Positions 35,161-44,702 of a DNA stretch of 64,000 bases are shown one piece after another. This DNA comes from Arcobacter defluvii (GTDB taxonomy: Bacteria > Campylobacterota > Campylobacteria > Campylobacterales > Arcobacteraceae): NCBI RefSeq assembly GCF_013201725.1, contig NZ_CP053835.1, positions 2,232,001-2,296,000 on the forward strand, read 5' to 3'. The notes beneath the pieces are model-generated. The model saw only the letters and a list, made by a program, of their open reading frames with translations. It was not told where the DNA came from and did not search any database. Numbering within the stretch: position 1 is the first letter of the stretch; every line of letters starts with the position of its first letter. The translations under genes and the position numbers were made by a program.

Positions 35161-35611
35161 TATCTACTCTTTGCATATTAAATTTATTAATTTCAAACTC
35201 TCCAAAATTATAAGAACTCTTTTTTAAATCAATAACACTTTTCCAAGTATAATCGTTATCTATTATTCTAAAATTACATAAAATACCTAAATATCTAGCT
35301 TTATTATTGAAAGCTATTTTATAGTTTTGAAGTTGATTTGCTAAAATCACATGTTTTGATTGAGAAATCAAATCATTTTTTAAACTTTCTTTATCATCAA
35401 GTATTGTCCAATAATCATATTTCATAAATTTTTCTGCTGATTCTAATTCATAGAAAGTGACCATTAAAGGTGAAGAACGATCATCAATATCTAGATTTAG
35501 TTTATCTCCTGATTTTAATACCAATTCTAAATGTGTTGGATCTTTTGCACACCCAATTATAAAAAATGTACTTATTAAAATTAATATAAACCTACTAAAA
35601 TTCCTATACAT
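35150..35611 (-). CDS. tssJ: TssJ, outer-membrane lipoprotein of T6SS
   Basis: A 153-residue lipoprotein. The signal peptide has the lipobox FIIGC. The mature part has the TssJ transthyretin-like pattern: LVLKSGDKLNLDIDDRSSPL then MVTFYELESAEKFM and a later LANQLQNYKIAFNNKARYLG with ILCNFRII. TssJ binds the periplasmic tail of TssM at the outer membrane. The gene overlaps tssK. Confidence 0.9.
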   Translation of the reverse strand: MYRNFSRFILILISTFFIIGCAKDPTHLELVLKSGDKLNLDIDDRSSPLMVTFYELESAEKFMKYDYWTILDDKESLKNDLISQSKHVILANQLQNYKIAFNNKARYLGILCNFRIIDNDYTWKSVIDLKKSSYNFGEFEINKFNMQRVDNGK

Positions 35612-35622
35612 TATTACTCCCT

Positions 35623-36891
35623 CTATATTTTTGATGTTTTTAAACTATTCAATAAATCAATATATTCTCTTGAATAGTTATTTTTAAGTTTATTGAAAAT
35701 TTCACTATTTTCACTTTTTAGATTTTCATAGTCTTTGATATATAAATCCCATATTTGGAATTTTTTTGGTAGATATGATTTATATTTAGAATTTTTATCT
35801 AATTTATTAAGAACATTTTCAGGAGAAAATTCTTCTATAGTATTAGAAATAGTAAAATTTATATTAGAATTTACAACTAAATTATGATTATCTAAGTCCA
35901 TGAAAGAATTTTTTACTGCTTGAGAAATAGTAATAACTTCATTTGATGTATTTAATAAAGTCATTAAAGATTCATTTTTACCTTTTTTTATTGGGTTTAA
36001 ATCATCATTATTTGAAATTAATTTCTCTAAATTCATATCTGACAAAAATTTATCTTTAATTGCCAAAGAATTTCTTAATCCAGTAATTGTATTTAAAACA
36101 ATATCAACTATTTCATCTATTACTTTTTTTTGTTCTACTTTTGATAATTTACTTATTTTTATACCTAATCTTTGTTCTAGTTGAGAAAGAATTTCATTAT
36201 TGACTTCACTATTTTTTATTTCAATAATTTCATCTTCAATTTCACATTCTATTCCTTCTTCCATTGTCTCTACTTTATATGATGAAGTATCTAAATGTTC
36301 ATTTAATACATCAAAACTTGGAATATTATCTTCATAATTTTCTTCTTCTAAAGAACTACTAGAATTTAATATATCAAATATTTTATTTTCATTGTTTTCA
36401 TAAATATCAAAGAAATTATTTGTATTTATTTTTTTTTCTTCTTTTATAAAACTATTATTCATAACTGAACTATCTTCAAGTAAAAAATCATCATCAGGAA
36501 TAATCATTTGATTATTCATACTTTTTTCATTATTAAGAAGATAATCAAAAGAAGATAGACTTTTTAAAGAGGCTTCTTGTTCTAAAAACTTAACTTTTAT
36601 TTCATAATTACCAATTATATAAATATCATTAGTATTTATTTTTATTGGAATATCTTTAGGCAATTTTTTATATGGATTTTTAAGAAATGTTCCATTTGTA
36701 CTAATATCAGTTAAAAAATATAATCCATCTTTATATTCAATTAAAATATGTTTGCCTGAGATATGACACATTTCATCATACAACTGCCAATCTGATTGAA
36801 TAGAACGACCAATAATTGCATCTTTATTTTCTAATCTAAAAATATTATTTGTTCTATTATTTTCATTAATTATTTCAAATAATAATTGCAT
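35623..36891 (-). CDS. FHA-domain T6SS regulatory protein (TagH/Fha type)
   Basis: A 422-residue protein. Residues 20-100 are a forkhead-associated domain: NKDAIIGRSIQSDWQLYDEM then CHISGKHILIEYKDGLYFLT and DISTNGTFLKN, keeping the GRS, SxxH and NGT phosphothreonine-binding positions. An acidic linker (120-240) and a helical C-terminal domain (ILSQLEQRLGIKISKLSKVE onward) follow, as in T6SS TagH proteins. It is the likely substrate and effector of the PpkA-like kinase encoded downstream. Confidence 0.9.
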   Translation of the reverse strand: MQLLFEIINENNRTNNIFRLENKDAIIGRSIQSDWQLYDEMCHISGKHILIEYKDGLYFLTDISTNGTFLKNPYKKLPKDIPIKINTNDIYIIGNYEIKVKFLEQEASLKSLSSFDYLLNNEKSMNNQMIIPDDDFLLEDSSVMNNSFIKEEKKINTNNFFDIYENNENKIFDILNSSSSLEEENYEDNIPSFDVLNEHLDTSSYKVETMEEGIECEIEDEIIEIKNSEVNNEILSQLEQRLGIKISKLSKVEQKKVIDEIVDIVLNTITGLRNSLAIKDKFLSDMNLEKLISNNDDLNPIKKGKNESLMTLLNTSNEVITISQAVKNSFMDLDNHNLVVNSNINFTISNTIEEFSPENVLNKLDKNSKYKSYLPKKFQIWDLYIKDYENLKSENSEIFNKLKNNYSREYIDLLNSLKTSKI

Positions 36892-36895
36892 TTCT

Positions 36896-37036
36896 TTATT
36901 TTTCCTCTAAATTTTTAATAGTAGGTTTAGCGCTATATAATGGTTGATATGCCGCACTATATTTTGAACAAGAAACAAGTAATAAAGAAACAGATAACAT
37001 TATTATTGTAAAAAGTAAATTTTTAATAAGTTTCAT
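36896..37036 (-). CDS. 46-aa T6SS-cluster lipoprotein
   Basis: A 46-residue lipoprotein: MKLIKNLLFTIIMLSVSLLL then VSCSKYSAAYQPLYSAKPTI and ending KNLEEK. The lipobox is LVSC; the mature chain is only 23 residues. AAGGAG lies seven bases before the ATG, so translation should be good. It sits between tssH and the FHA gene in the same direction, within the core operon. No family recognised; perhaps a small periplasmic partner of the membrane complex. Confidence 0.7.
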   Translation of the reverse strand: MKLIKNLLFTIIMLSVSLLLVSCSKYSAAYQPLYSAKPTIKNLEEK

Positions 37037-37103
37037 TTTTTCTCCTTAAAGTATTTTTATATATTAGTCAAATTTGCATTATATAATAATTATATAACTA
37101 ATT

Positions 37104-39542
37104 TCATTTTATTATTATATTTAAATTATTATCTAAAGAAACATCTATATATTTGATTTTAGTTTTATTTAAACTTGCATTAATAATATAATTTGATATT
37201 TTTGGTAATACATTCATATTAATTATATAATCTATATTTCTTGCACCCGTATCTATAGTATTTGATATGGAAACAATATGATTTAATAAAGAATCTTCTA
37301 TTTTTAAACTAATATCTCGTTTATGTAATTGTTTTTTTATACTACTAAATTTTAATTCAACTATTTGTTTTAAAGCTTCTTCTTTTAAATTTAAAAATGG
37401 AACAACATTCATTCTTCCTAATAATGCTGGTTTTAAATAATTACTTAAAGTTGGAGTAATATACTCATTTATTTCATCCAATGAATATTCTGTTTTAGTT
37501 AGACATAATTCTGTAATTATTTCTGTAGCTAAATTTGAAGTCAAAAAAATTATTGTATTTTTGAAATCTATAATTCGTCCTTCTGAATCGGATACTTCAC
37601 CTCTATCAAAAATTTGATAAAATAAATTTAAAATATCAGGATGTGCTTTTTCTATTTCATCCAATAAAACAACACTATATGGTCTTATCCTTACAAAATC
37701 TGTTAATTGCCCTCCTTCAGAATACCCAACATATCCAGGAGGAGAACCAATTAATCTTGAAATTGCGTGTTTTTCTTGAAATTCTGTCATATTAATTACA
37801 GTTAGAAATCTTTCACTTCCATATAATAATTCTGCTACAGATCTTGCTGTTTCTGTTTTTCCTACACCACTTGGTCCAACAAGAAGGAAAACTCCATTAG
37901 GAGAATTTTCTTTTTTTAAACCAGCAATTGAGACTTGTAGGAATTTACTTAAAAATTCAACTGATTTTTCTTGTCCTATAACTCTTTTTTTTAAATTTTC
38001 TGATAAATTTAAAATATTTTTCATCTGCTCTTGAATCATATTCCCTAAAGGAATTCCTGTCCAAGATGAAACTACTTTTGCAATATCTTCTTTTGTAACA
38101 TTTGGAGAAGAATCAGTTTTTTGTTCTTCTATTTTTTTATATTTGTTTTTTAGATTTTTGATTTCAAGTTCTAATTTTTTAATTTCTTTTTTATAATCTT
38201 TTATACTATTATCATTATCTCTTGATAAACTTTCTAACTCTCTATTTTTTTCTTCAAGTTGAACTTCTATAACTTGTAAATCTTTAGGAAGATTTGTTCT
38301 CATAATCTTTACATTTGTACAAGCTGTATCTAAAACATCTATTGCTTTATCTGGCAATTGCCTACCATTTATATATCTTGCAGATAAAAATGAAGCACTA
38401 AATAAAGCTTCATCTTCAATATACACATTATGTGATTCTTCATATTTTTTTGATAATCCTCTTAATATTGTCGTTGTTTCTTCAACTGATGGTTCAAAGA
38501 TATTTACTTTTTGGAATCTTCTTGAAAGTGCAGCATCTTTTTCAAAATATTTTCTATATTCAAGCCAAGTAGTTGCAGCTAAAGTTCTTAGTTCTCCCCT
38601 TGATAAAGCAGGTTTTAAAAGATTCGCAGCATCTGAACTGCCTTCACTATTACCAGAGCCAATCAAAGTATGGGCTTCGTCAATAAATAAAATAATAAAC
38701 TTACTACTTGATTGAATTTCTTTTATAATACCTTGAAGTCGTTTTTCAAATTCACCTTTAACACTAGCACCTGCTTGTAAGATACCCATATCTAAAGATA
38801 ATATTTCTGCATAATATAACTCTTTAGGTACTTGTTTTTTTATTATTTTTATTGCTAAACCTTCAGCTACTGCTGTTTTTCCTACCCCAGCTTCACCTAC
38901 TAAAATTGGATTATTTTTTCTTCTTCTTAATAAAATATCTATAACTTGACTTATTTCATCCTCTCTACATAAAACTGAATCTAACTTTTCTTCTTTTGCT
39001 AAATTTGTAAGATTTACAGTATATTGTTCTAATAAAGATGTTTTTTCTCTAGTGCTTTTACTTTGAGTAGCTTTTTTATCTAAAGTATCTTTTTCTGTTA
39101 GGATTAATTTTTTTAATTCATCATAATTGACATCTTTGAAGATAGTAAAATATTTTGTTTTAGAATATTTATAAATATTCTCAAAAAATGATAATACTAG
39201 AGAATTTTCTGTAATATCTTTAGATGAAAAATTAAAAATTGAATAAAAATAAGAATCTTCAAGAAGTTGTATTAACATGTTGGAAAATACTGGATTTGTA
39301 CTTTCTGTTATTGATAATTTAGAACTATTTTCTATAATATTCTGAAATTCTTTTAAATTTAAATTATATTGATCTATTATTTTAAAAAGTAAACTCTCCT
39401 CTTCTAAAAGCATTGCATAAAATAAATCTTCAACAATAATTTCATTTCCCATTCTTTCGATTGTTCTTTGTGCTGCTTTTTCTAAATAATTTTTTGTTCT
39501 ATAATTTAATGCATCAATTAATTCTTTTAATTCAATTTTCAT
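37104..39542 (-). CDS. tssH: TssH (ClpV) T6SS sheath-recycling ATPase
   Basis: An 812-residue AAA+ ATPase of the ClpV type. The N-terminal Clp-N region is followed by AAA1 with Walker A GEAGVGKTA and Walker B FILFIDEAHTLIG, a coiled-coil insertion, and AAA2 with Walker A GPSGVGKTE, Walker B YSVVLLDEIEKAHPD and the ClpB/V pattern GSPPGYVGYSEGGQLTD. ClpV disassembles the contracted TssBC sheath. Its start overlaps tssG by 11 bases. Confidence 0.95.
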   Translation of the reverse strand: MKIELKELIDALNYRTKNYLEKAAQRTIERMGNEIIVEDLFYAMLLEEESLLFKIIDQYNLNLKEFQNIIENSSKLSITESTNPVFSNMLIQLLEDSYFYSIFNFSSKDITENSLVLSFFENIYKYSKTKYFTIFKDVNYDELKKLILTEKDTLDKKATQSKSTREKTSLLEQYTVNLTNLAKEEKLDSVLCREDEISQVIDILLRRRKNNPILVGEAGVGKTAVAEGLAIKIIKKQVPKELYYAEILSLDMGILQAGASVKGEFEKRLQGIIKEIQSSSKFIILFIDEAHTLIGSGNSEGSSDAANLLKPALSRGELRTLAATTWLEYRKYFEKDAALSRRFQKVNIFEPSVEETTTILRGLSKKYEESHNVYIEDEALFSASFLSARYINGRQLPDKAIDVLDTACTNVKIMRTNLPKDLQVIEVQLEEKNRELESLSRDNDNSIKDYKKEIKKLELEIKNLKNKYKKIEEQKTDSSPNVTKEDIAKVVSSWTGIPLGNMIQEQMKNILNLSENLKKRVIGQEKSVEFLSKFLQVSIAGLKKENSPNGVFLLVGPSGVGKTETARSVAELLYGSERFLTVINMTEFQEKHAISRLIGSPPGYVGYSEGGQLTDFVRIRPYSVVLLDEIEKAHPDILNLFYQIFDRGEVSDSEGRIIDFKNTIIFLTSNLATEIITELCLTKTEYSLDEINEYITPTLSNYLKPALLGRMNVVPFLNLKEEALKQIVELKFSSIKKQLHKRDISLKIEDSLLNHIVSISNTIDTGARNIDYIINMNVLPKISNYIINASLNKTKIKYIDVSLDNNLNIIIK

Positions 39543-40524
39543 ATTTCTCCTTTTTTATTACTAATATATCTTCATCGACACTTGAGTTCCCTAACCAAAG
39601 GTTTATTCCTAGATAATTGTTATTATTCGATAAAATAAATTTTTTTTTATTCTCTTTTTTTATATTTAAAACTAATTCATAGCTAAATAAATCTCGTATA
39701 CAAAAAAATATAAGTTCATCAAGTTCTTTACTTTTTTCACCTAAAATACTATATTTAAGTAAGTCTTCATAATCAACATCTTTTAATACTATTCTAAATT
39801 TGTTATTTCTACTTATTACATACTCTCCAATTAAAAAATCTTGACCAAGAGATGAATTATTAAAACCAAGTAAACTATTTTGAAAAGAAGGTATAATATA
39901 TTTTTCTTTTATACATTGAATAATCTCTATATTTTCATGATTTAAATAATGTTTTAAAATTGTTTCTAAGGTTGAAGATGATTTATTTTTCATCATCAAT
40001 ATACCAAGAAAAGGAATAAGTTTTGAAAAATTCAATAAACTATTTTCTGTATTTGTATATAAACCTAAAAAAGACAAAATATATTTAGAAAATCTGTCAC
40101 TTAAATCTTGTTTATATTGAACATAATATCTATGTTTTTCCCATATTGGATAAATAAATTTTTGTAGATGATGATTAAATAAATTTAAAAAATCATATAA
40201 AATTTTATCACTATCAAAACTTGATAAAACCATTTCACTATAATGAGTAGGAAGTGGTGATGATGAGCCAAAAATACTCAAAAAATTTAACGTAACTTCT
40301 ACTTCCACACCGTTTTGTAAATCAATAAAATTTACATAATTAACTTCTGATTTTGGAAAACTTAAACTATGATTTGATTTAAATATAATTTTTTTATATA
40401 AATTTTCTTCAATTTCATTAGGATGATACATCTTTAAATATACAATTATTGCGCGTATTGATTGAGGTAAATCCATCTTAGTTATATCTTTATTTATTCT
40501 TTTATTTATTTCTTCTAAAGTCAT
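39532..40524 (-). CDS. tssG: TssG, T6SS baseplate protein
   Basis: A 330-residue protein with TssG landmarks: LSFPKSEVNYVNFID, then VEVTLNFLSIFGSSSPLPTH with YSEMVL, FLNLFNHHLQKFIYPIWEKH and RYYVQYK, and NSLLGFNNSSLGQDFLIGEY. The N-terminus is shorter than in enterobacterial homologues. TssG joins TssF and TssE in the baseplate wedge. The ATG lies ten bases after tssF and the stop overlaps tssH. Confidence 0.95.
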   Translation of the reverse strand: MTLEEINKRINKDITKMDLPQSIRAIIVYLKMYHPNEIEENLYKKIIFKSNHSLSFPKSEVNYVNFIDLQNGVEVEVTLNFLSIFGSSSPLPTHYSEMVLSSFDSDKILYDFLNLFNHHLQKFIYPIWEKHRYYVQYKQDLSDRFSKYILSFLGLYTNTENSLLNFSKLIPFLGILMMKNKSSSTLETILKHYLNHENIEIIQCIKEKYIIPSFQNSLLGFNNSSLGQDFLIGEYVISRNNKFRIVLKDVDYEDLLKYSILGEKSKELDELIFFCIRDLFSYELVLNIKKENKKKFILSNNNNYLGINLWLGNSSVDEDILVIKKEKYEN

Positions 40525-40534
40525 TACTTTATCT

Positions 40535-42304
40535 TTATATTAAATACTGATTACCCATTTTTATAGGCCATTCAAATGAATCTTCATTAATTACATCTAC
40601 ACTTAATTTATGAAAAGAGTTTATATTATTATATAAAGCAAAAAATTTATTCAATACTGAAGAAAATATATATGCTTCACCAAGAGATGAAAATTTATTT
40701 TTATCTAATTTTAATTTTATATGAATACCTTTTATTGGTAATCCTTGATTAATAAACTCCATTGTTTCAAATTTTATATCTATTAATCCTTCTAATATTC
40801 TTTTTGTTTTTTCTTTCTGTTTTTTGTCATAAATAGATATAAAATCATAAGCTTCTAAAATCTTTTGCAAAGTTTTTATATCTTTTAAAGATAAATAATT
40901 TAATGATAAATTTGAAATAATTTTCCAAAAAAAATCTCCTTTTATAGGAGCAGGATAACTTCTTGTTGGGATAGTTATATTTTTAAAAGGAGTCTCATCC
41001 TTAGCATTAGAATAACTCGAAACACAAATATCACCTGTCATTAATGAAGATGGTAAATTTTTATTTGTAGATAAAGTTTTTATTGATATTGTAGAATTCA
41101 TATTAGATAATAAATTATCCTTTGAGAAATTCGAAAATCTAACATATATATTTGTTTGAGTTCCATCTAAAGATAGTTTAGTTTTTATAGAATAATGTTC
41201 ATTATCATCATTTGAATGTGCAAAATATTCAAAAGGTAAAAAATCTTGATAATTTTTATTTTTATCAGACCAACCTCTAACTTTTTCTATTTGAAAAATT
41301 TCACTAAATTCCCTATTTATTTCAGAAGTTAAAACTAAGTATTCTTCTTGTGTTGAAGTCTTTCTTATTGGAGTAGCATCTGAATTAAAAAGATTTATTA
41401 TAGGAGTAGAATAAAGAAGAAAATTGTCCTTTGTTAAAGTATCAGAAAATGAAAAAGTTTTTTTTAAATCAATCTTTACTTCAAAACTATTAGACTGAAA
41501 TAACAAATCACTATTTATTTTTTCAATCAAGTTTAAATTACGAATATCAACAAATAAAAATTTATCTTTAAAGCAAAAATATTCTTGTAATAATATATAT
41601 CCTTCAAAAATATTTGCCGAATAAGGTAACATATATTCAGTTGAATCAAAACCAACTGGTTTTATAGAATTTTTATCAATTTTGATTTTTGATATATTCT
41701 CATTTTCTGTATTCTTTAAAATAACTTCTATATTTTCTACATAATTCATTAAAAAAAGATATAAATCTTGAGATAAAAATTCTGAACCATTTAAAAAAAT
41801 TCTTAAACTTTCAAACTTAATATCTTTTAATGTTGAAGAATTTGTTGTTTTAAATGATAAATTTAAAGAACTTTTTTGACCAAAATTTGAATAATTAACT
41901 TTTTCTAATTCAAATGGCATAATAGTTGTTTCATAAACTGTTTTAAATTTACATTGAATAGTATCTGGTTTTAATTTACTTAAAACTTCTGTTCCTTTAT
42001 TTATTACAATATTTTCTCTTCCATTTTTAACTGCATCATATTTAATAACACTATATGATGGAACAACCCTAGCATAATTTGGCCAAAGAAGTTGTACTAA
42101 AGTATTTGATAGCTCAGGTAATTCTTGATCTAATTGCTGTTTTAATCGTCCTGTTAAGAAAGCAAATCCTTCTAGTAATCTTTCAACATCTGGATCTTGT
42201 CCCTCTTTTGACAAAAAAAATGATAATCCAGGATTTTTTTTAGAAAAATTTACACCATCTTGTCGTAAAGCTATTAATTCATTTTTATAATATTCATTAA
42301 ACAT
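40535..42304 (-). CDS. tssF: TssF, T6SS baseplate protein
   Basis: A 589-residue protein beginning FNEYYKNELIALRQDGVNFS then KKNPGLSFFLSKEGQDPDVE and RLLEGFAFLTGRLKQQLDQE, the diagnostic TssF N-terminus. LPYSANIFEGYILLQEYFCF and LPSSLMTGDICVSSYSNAKD follow in the expected order, and TRSYPAPIKGDFFWKIISNL near 450. Of normal family length. It forms the TssF2-TssG wedge and contacts TssK. Two bases separate it from tssE. Confidence 0.95.
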   Translation of the reverse strand: MFNEYYKNELIALRQDGVNFSKKNPGLSFFLSKEGQDPDVERLLEGFAFLTGRLKQQLDQELPELSNTLVQLLWPNYARVVPSYSVIKYDAVKNGRENIVINKGTEVLSKLKPDTIQCKFKTVYETTIMPFELEKVNYSNFGQKSSLNLSFKTTNSSTLKDIKFESLRIFLNGSEFLSQDLYLFLMNYVENIEVILKNTENENISKIKIDKNSIKPVGFDSTEYMLPYSANIFEGYILLQEYFCFKDKFLFVDIRNLNLIEKINSDLLFQSNSFEVKIDLKKTFSFSDTLTKDNFLLYSTPIINLFNSDATPIRKTSTQEEYLVLTSEINREFSEIFQIEKVRGWSDKNKNYQDFLPFEYFAHSNDDNEHYSIKTKLSLDGTQTNIYVRFSNFSKDNLLSNMNSTISIKTLSTNKNLPSSLMTGDICVSSYSNAKDETPFKNITIPTRSYPAPIKGDFFWKIISNLSLNYLSLKDIKTLQKILEAYDFISIYDKKQKEKTKRILEGLIDIKFETMEFINQGLPIKGIHIKLKLDKNKFSSLGEAYIFSSVLNKFFALYNNINSFHKLSVDVINEDSFEWPIKMGNQYLI

Positions 42305-42306
42305 AT

Positions 42307-42714
42307 TTATATATCTTTATAAAATTTTACTTTTTCTACATTTAACAAATTTGTTTTAAAATAAGACAACTTTGCATTTCCATTTACAATTAGGTAACCT
42401 TCTATTAGTATTTCCATTTTATTCATCTTTAAAGACTCTCTTAAAATATTAACTTTTGTTTTTAACAATCTCGGTTCATATTTTTTAATACAATCTTCAC
42501 AATTAATTTCTATTTTTTCTATAGATTCTTTTAAACTTAAATTTATATTGTTTAAATCAGGTTTTCCATAATCTAAAACTGTTTCAGAACTTCCTGCATT
42601 TGTAGAGAATATTTTTGATAAATTATTTGATATAGAAGAATATAATACTTCTACATCATTAGAATAATTAAACTTTTTATGAGTTAATCTTTCAAATAAA
42701 CTACCTTTATACAT
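42307..42714 (-). CDS. tssE: TssE, gp25-like T6SS baseplate protein
   Basis: A 135-residue gp25-like protein. ILYSSISNNLSKIFSTNAGS then SETVLDYGKPDLNNINLS with SIEKIEINCEDCIKKYEPRL gives the gp25 pattern, in which an E-P-R-L motif is conserved. TssE initiates sheath assembly at the baseplate. The gene is tightly packed between tssC and tssF. Confidence 0.95.
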   Translation of the reverse strand: MYKGSLFERLTHKKFNYSNDVEVLYSSISNNLSKIFSTNAGSSETVLDYGKPDLNNINLSLKESIEKIEINCEDCIKKYEPRLLKTKVNILRESLKMNKMEILIEGYLIVNGNAKLSYFKTNLLNVEKVKFYKDI

Positions 42715-42716
42715 TA

Positions 42717-44192
42717 TTATTCTTTCTCTAGCTTTCCTACTAAAGATAATTCAAAATTAGCTCCCATATACTTAAAATGAGGACGTAATGCAATTCTAAC
42801 TTTATACCAACCTGGATCACCTACAATATCACTTACTTCTATTAACATATTTTTAAATGGTCTTTTACTTCTAATTTCAGAACTTGGATTTTCTTGATTT
42901 GCAATATATTGTTTTGCCCATTTATTTAATTCTCTTTCTAAATCAGCTCTTTCTCTAAATGAACCAATATATTCTCTTTGTAAAACTTTAATATAATGAG
43001 ACATTCTTGTAATTGCAAATAAATAAGGTAACTGCGTACCTAGTTTATAATTTAATTGTGCTATTTGACCTTCTTCTGTATCAGGGAAAATTTTTGGAAT
43101 TTGAACAGAGCTTGCAGCAAAAAAAGTAGCTGAATTATTACCTTTTCTCATTACTAATGGAATAAATCCTTGTTCTGATAATTCATATTCACGTCTATCA
43201 GATATTAACACTTCTGTTGGAATTTTCATTTCAATATCCCCCATACTTTCAAAAGTATGAACAGGTAAATTTTTTACTTCACCTCCAGAAGTTGGACCAA
43301 TAATATTTGTACACCATCTATAACTAGCAAAACTTTCTGTTAATCTACTAGCAAAAGCATAAACAGTATTTCCCCATAAATAATTTTCATGACTTGCAGA
43401 AACATCTTCTTTATATGAAAAATTTAAAATTGGATTATCTTCTGGATCATATGGAGCTCTTAGTAAGAATCTCGGTAAAGTTAAACCTACATATTTTGAA
43501 TCTTCATTTTGTCTAAATCCCCTCCAAGCAGTAAATTGAGGTGAATTTATAATATCTTCAAGATCTTTTAAATCAGGTAATCCCTCAAAACTGTCCAATC
43601 CAAAAAATTTAGGACCAGCAGCTGCAATGAATGGTGCGTGAGACATTGCTGCAATTGAAGATACTTTATTCAAAAATTTTATATCATAATTAGATGGAGA
43701 TAATTCATAATCTGCTACAATTGTTCCAACAGGTTGTCCTCCATGTTGACCATAACCACTTGTATAAATATGTTTATATAGTCCAGATTGAGTAATATCT
43801 AAACAATCTTCAAAATCTTCCATTAACTCTTCTTTAGATACATTCAAAATTTCCATTAGAATATTCTGTCGGAAATCTGTTCTCTCAATTAAAAGATATA
43901 ATCCTCTCCATCTTGATTCTAATTCTTGAAAATTTTTATTATGTATAATCTCATCCATTTGAGTAGAAATTTTGCTATCTAATTCAGCTATCATTTTATC
44001 AATTACTGATTTATTCACTCTTTCTTCTGAGTCATCTGTATTAATTAATTCTTGAATTAATGCTTCAACACCATTTTTAACAACATTATAGCTATCATCA
44101 TTTTTATTAAGTTTTGTATGAGAAACGATATCATCTAATAAACTATTATTTTCTCTTATTTGGCTATTTTCAATTTGTTCTTTTGTTAACAT
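42717..44192 (-). CDS. tssC: TssC (VipB) sheath large subunit
   Basis: A 491-residue protein with the TssC hallmarks: NKNFQELESRWRGLYLLIER, GQPVGTIVADYELSPSNYDI, then FIAAAGPKFFGLDSFEGLPD, FTAWRGFRQNEDSKYVGLTL and PRFLLRAPYDPEDNPILNF. Near the C-terminus LERELNKWAKQYIANQENPS and RSKRPFKNMLIEVSDIVGDP are typical. It polymerises with TssB to form the contractile sheath. Nine bases separate it from tssB. Confidence 0.97.
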   Translation of the reverse strand: MLTKEQIENSQIRENNSLLDDIVSHTKLNKNDDSYNVVKNGVEALIQELINTDDSEERVNKSVIDKMIAELDSKISTQMDEIIHNKNFQELESRWRGLYLLIERTDFRQNILMEILNVSKEELMEDFEDCLDITQSGLYKHIYTSGYGQHGGQPVGTIVADYELSPSNYDIKFLNKVSSIAAMSHAPFIAAAGPKFFGLDSFEGLPDLKDLEDIINSPQFTAWRGFRQNEDSKYVGLTLPRFLLRAPYDPEDNPILNFSYKEDVSASHENYLWGNTVYAFASRLTESFASYRWCTNIIGPTSGGEVKNLPVHTFESMGDIEMKIPTEVLISDRREYELSEQGFIPLVMRKGNNSATFFAASSVQIPKIFPDTEEGQIAQLNYKLGTQLPYLFAITRMSHYIKVLQREYIGSFRERADLERELNKWAKQYIANQENPSSEIRSKRPFKNMLIEVSDIVGDPGWYKVRIALRPHFKYMGANFELSLVGKLEKE

Positions 44193-44201
44193 ATTAATCC
44201 T

Positions 44202-44693
44202 TTAATTATTATCTTTAGTTATTAAATTAAGTTCAGATAATAATTGTTCTCTTTTATTTGTATCTTGAACCAAACTTTCTATTGCTTTTCTAAATGCAGG
44301 AACATTTCCTAATGGACCTTTTAATGCAATCAATGATTGTCTAAGTTCCATAAGTTTTTTGAGTTCAGGTACTTTTTCTACAATTTTTTCAGGAGAAAAA
44401 TCACTAATATGTTTTATATCTAAATCAATTTTTATTGAATCATTATTTGAATTATTCAATCTATTTTTTACATCAAAATTTAACTTTAAATTTTGAGCTT
44501 TTATTACTTCATTAAAATTATTTTTATTGATATTAATTGTTTTTTTCTCTTCAATTGATTTTCTTTCTTCTGAAGGATTAAATTCTCCTAAAATTGTCAT
44601 TTTATATGGTATTTCAATATCTTCTAAAGCCTCTCCTACTGAATGCTTATAAGTAACATTTATTCTTTCTTTTGGTGATTCTGATTGCTTCAT
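44202..44693 (-). CDS. tssB: TssB (VipA) sheath small subunit
   Basis: A 163-residue protein. INVTYKHSVGEALEDIEIPY then KMTILGEFNPSEERKSIEEK is the TssB N-terminus; IDLDIKHISDFSPEKIVEKV, PELKKLMELRQSLIALKGPL and GNVPAFRKAIESLVQDTNKR follow. It forms the sheath with TssC and carries the ClpV-binding helix. Second gene of the operon. Confidence 0.97.
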   Translation of the reverse strand: MKQSESPKERINVTYKHSVGEALEDIEIPYKMTILGEFNPSEERKSIEEKKTININKNNFNEVIKAQNLKLNFDVKNRLNNSNNDSIKIDLDIKHISDFSPEKIVEKVPELKKLMELRQSLIALKGPLGNVPAFRKAIESLVQDTNKREQLLSELNLITKDNN

Positions 44694-44702
44694 ATTTTTC
44701 TC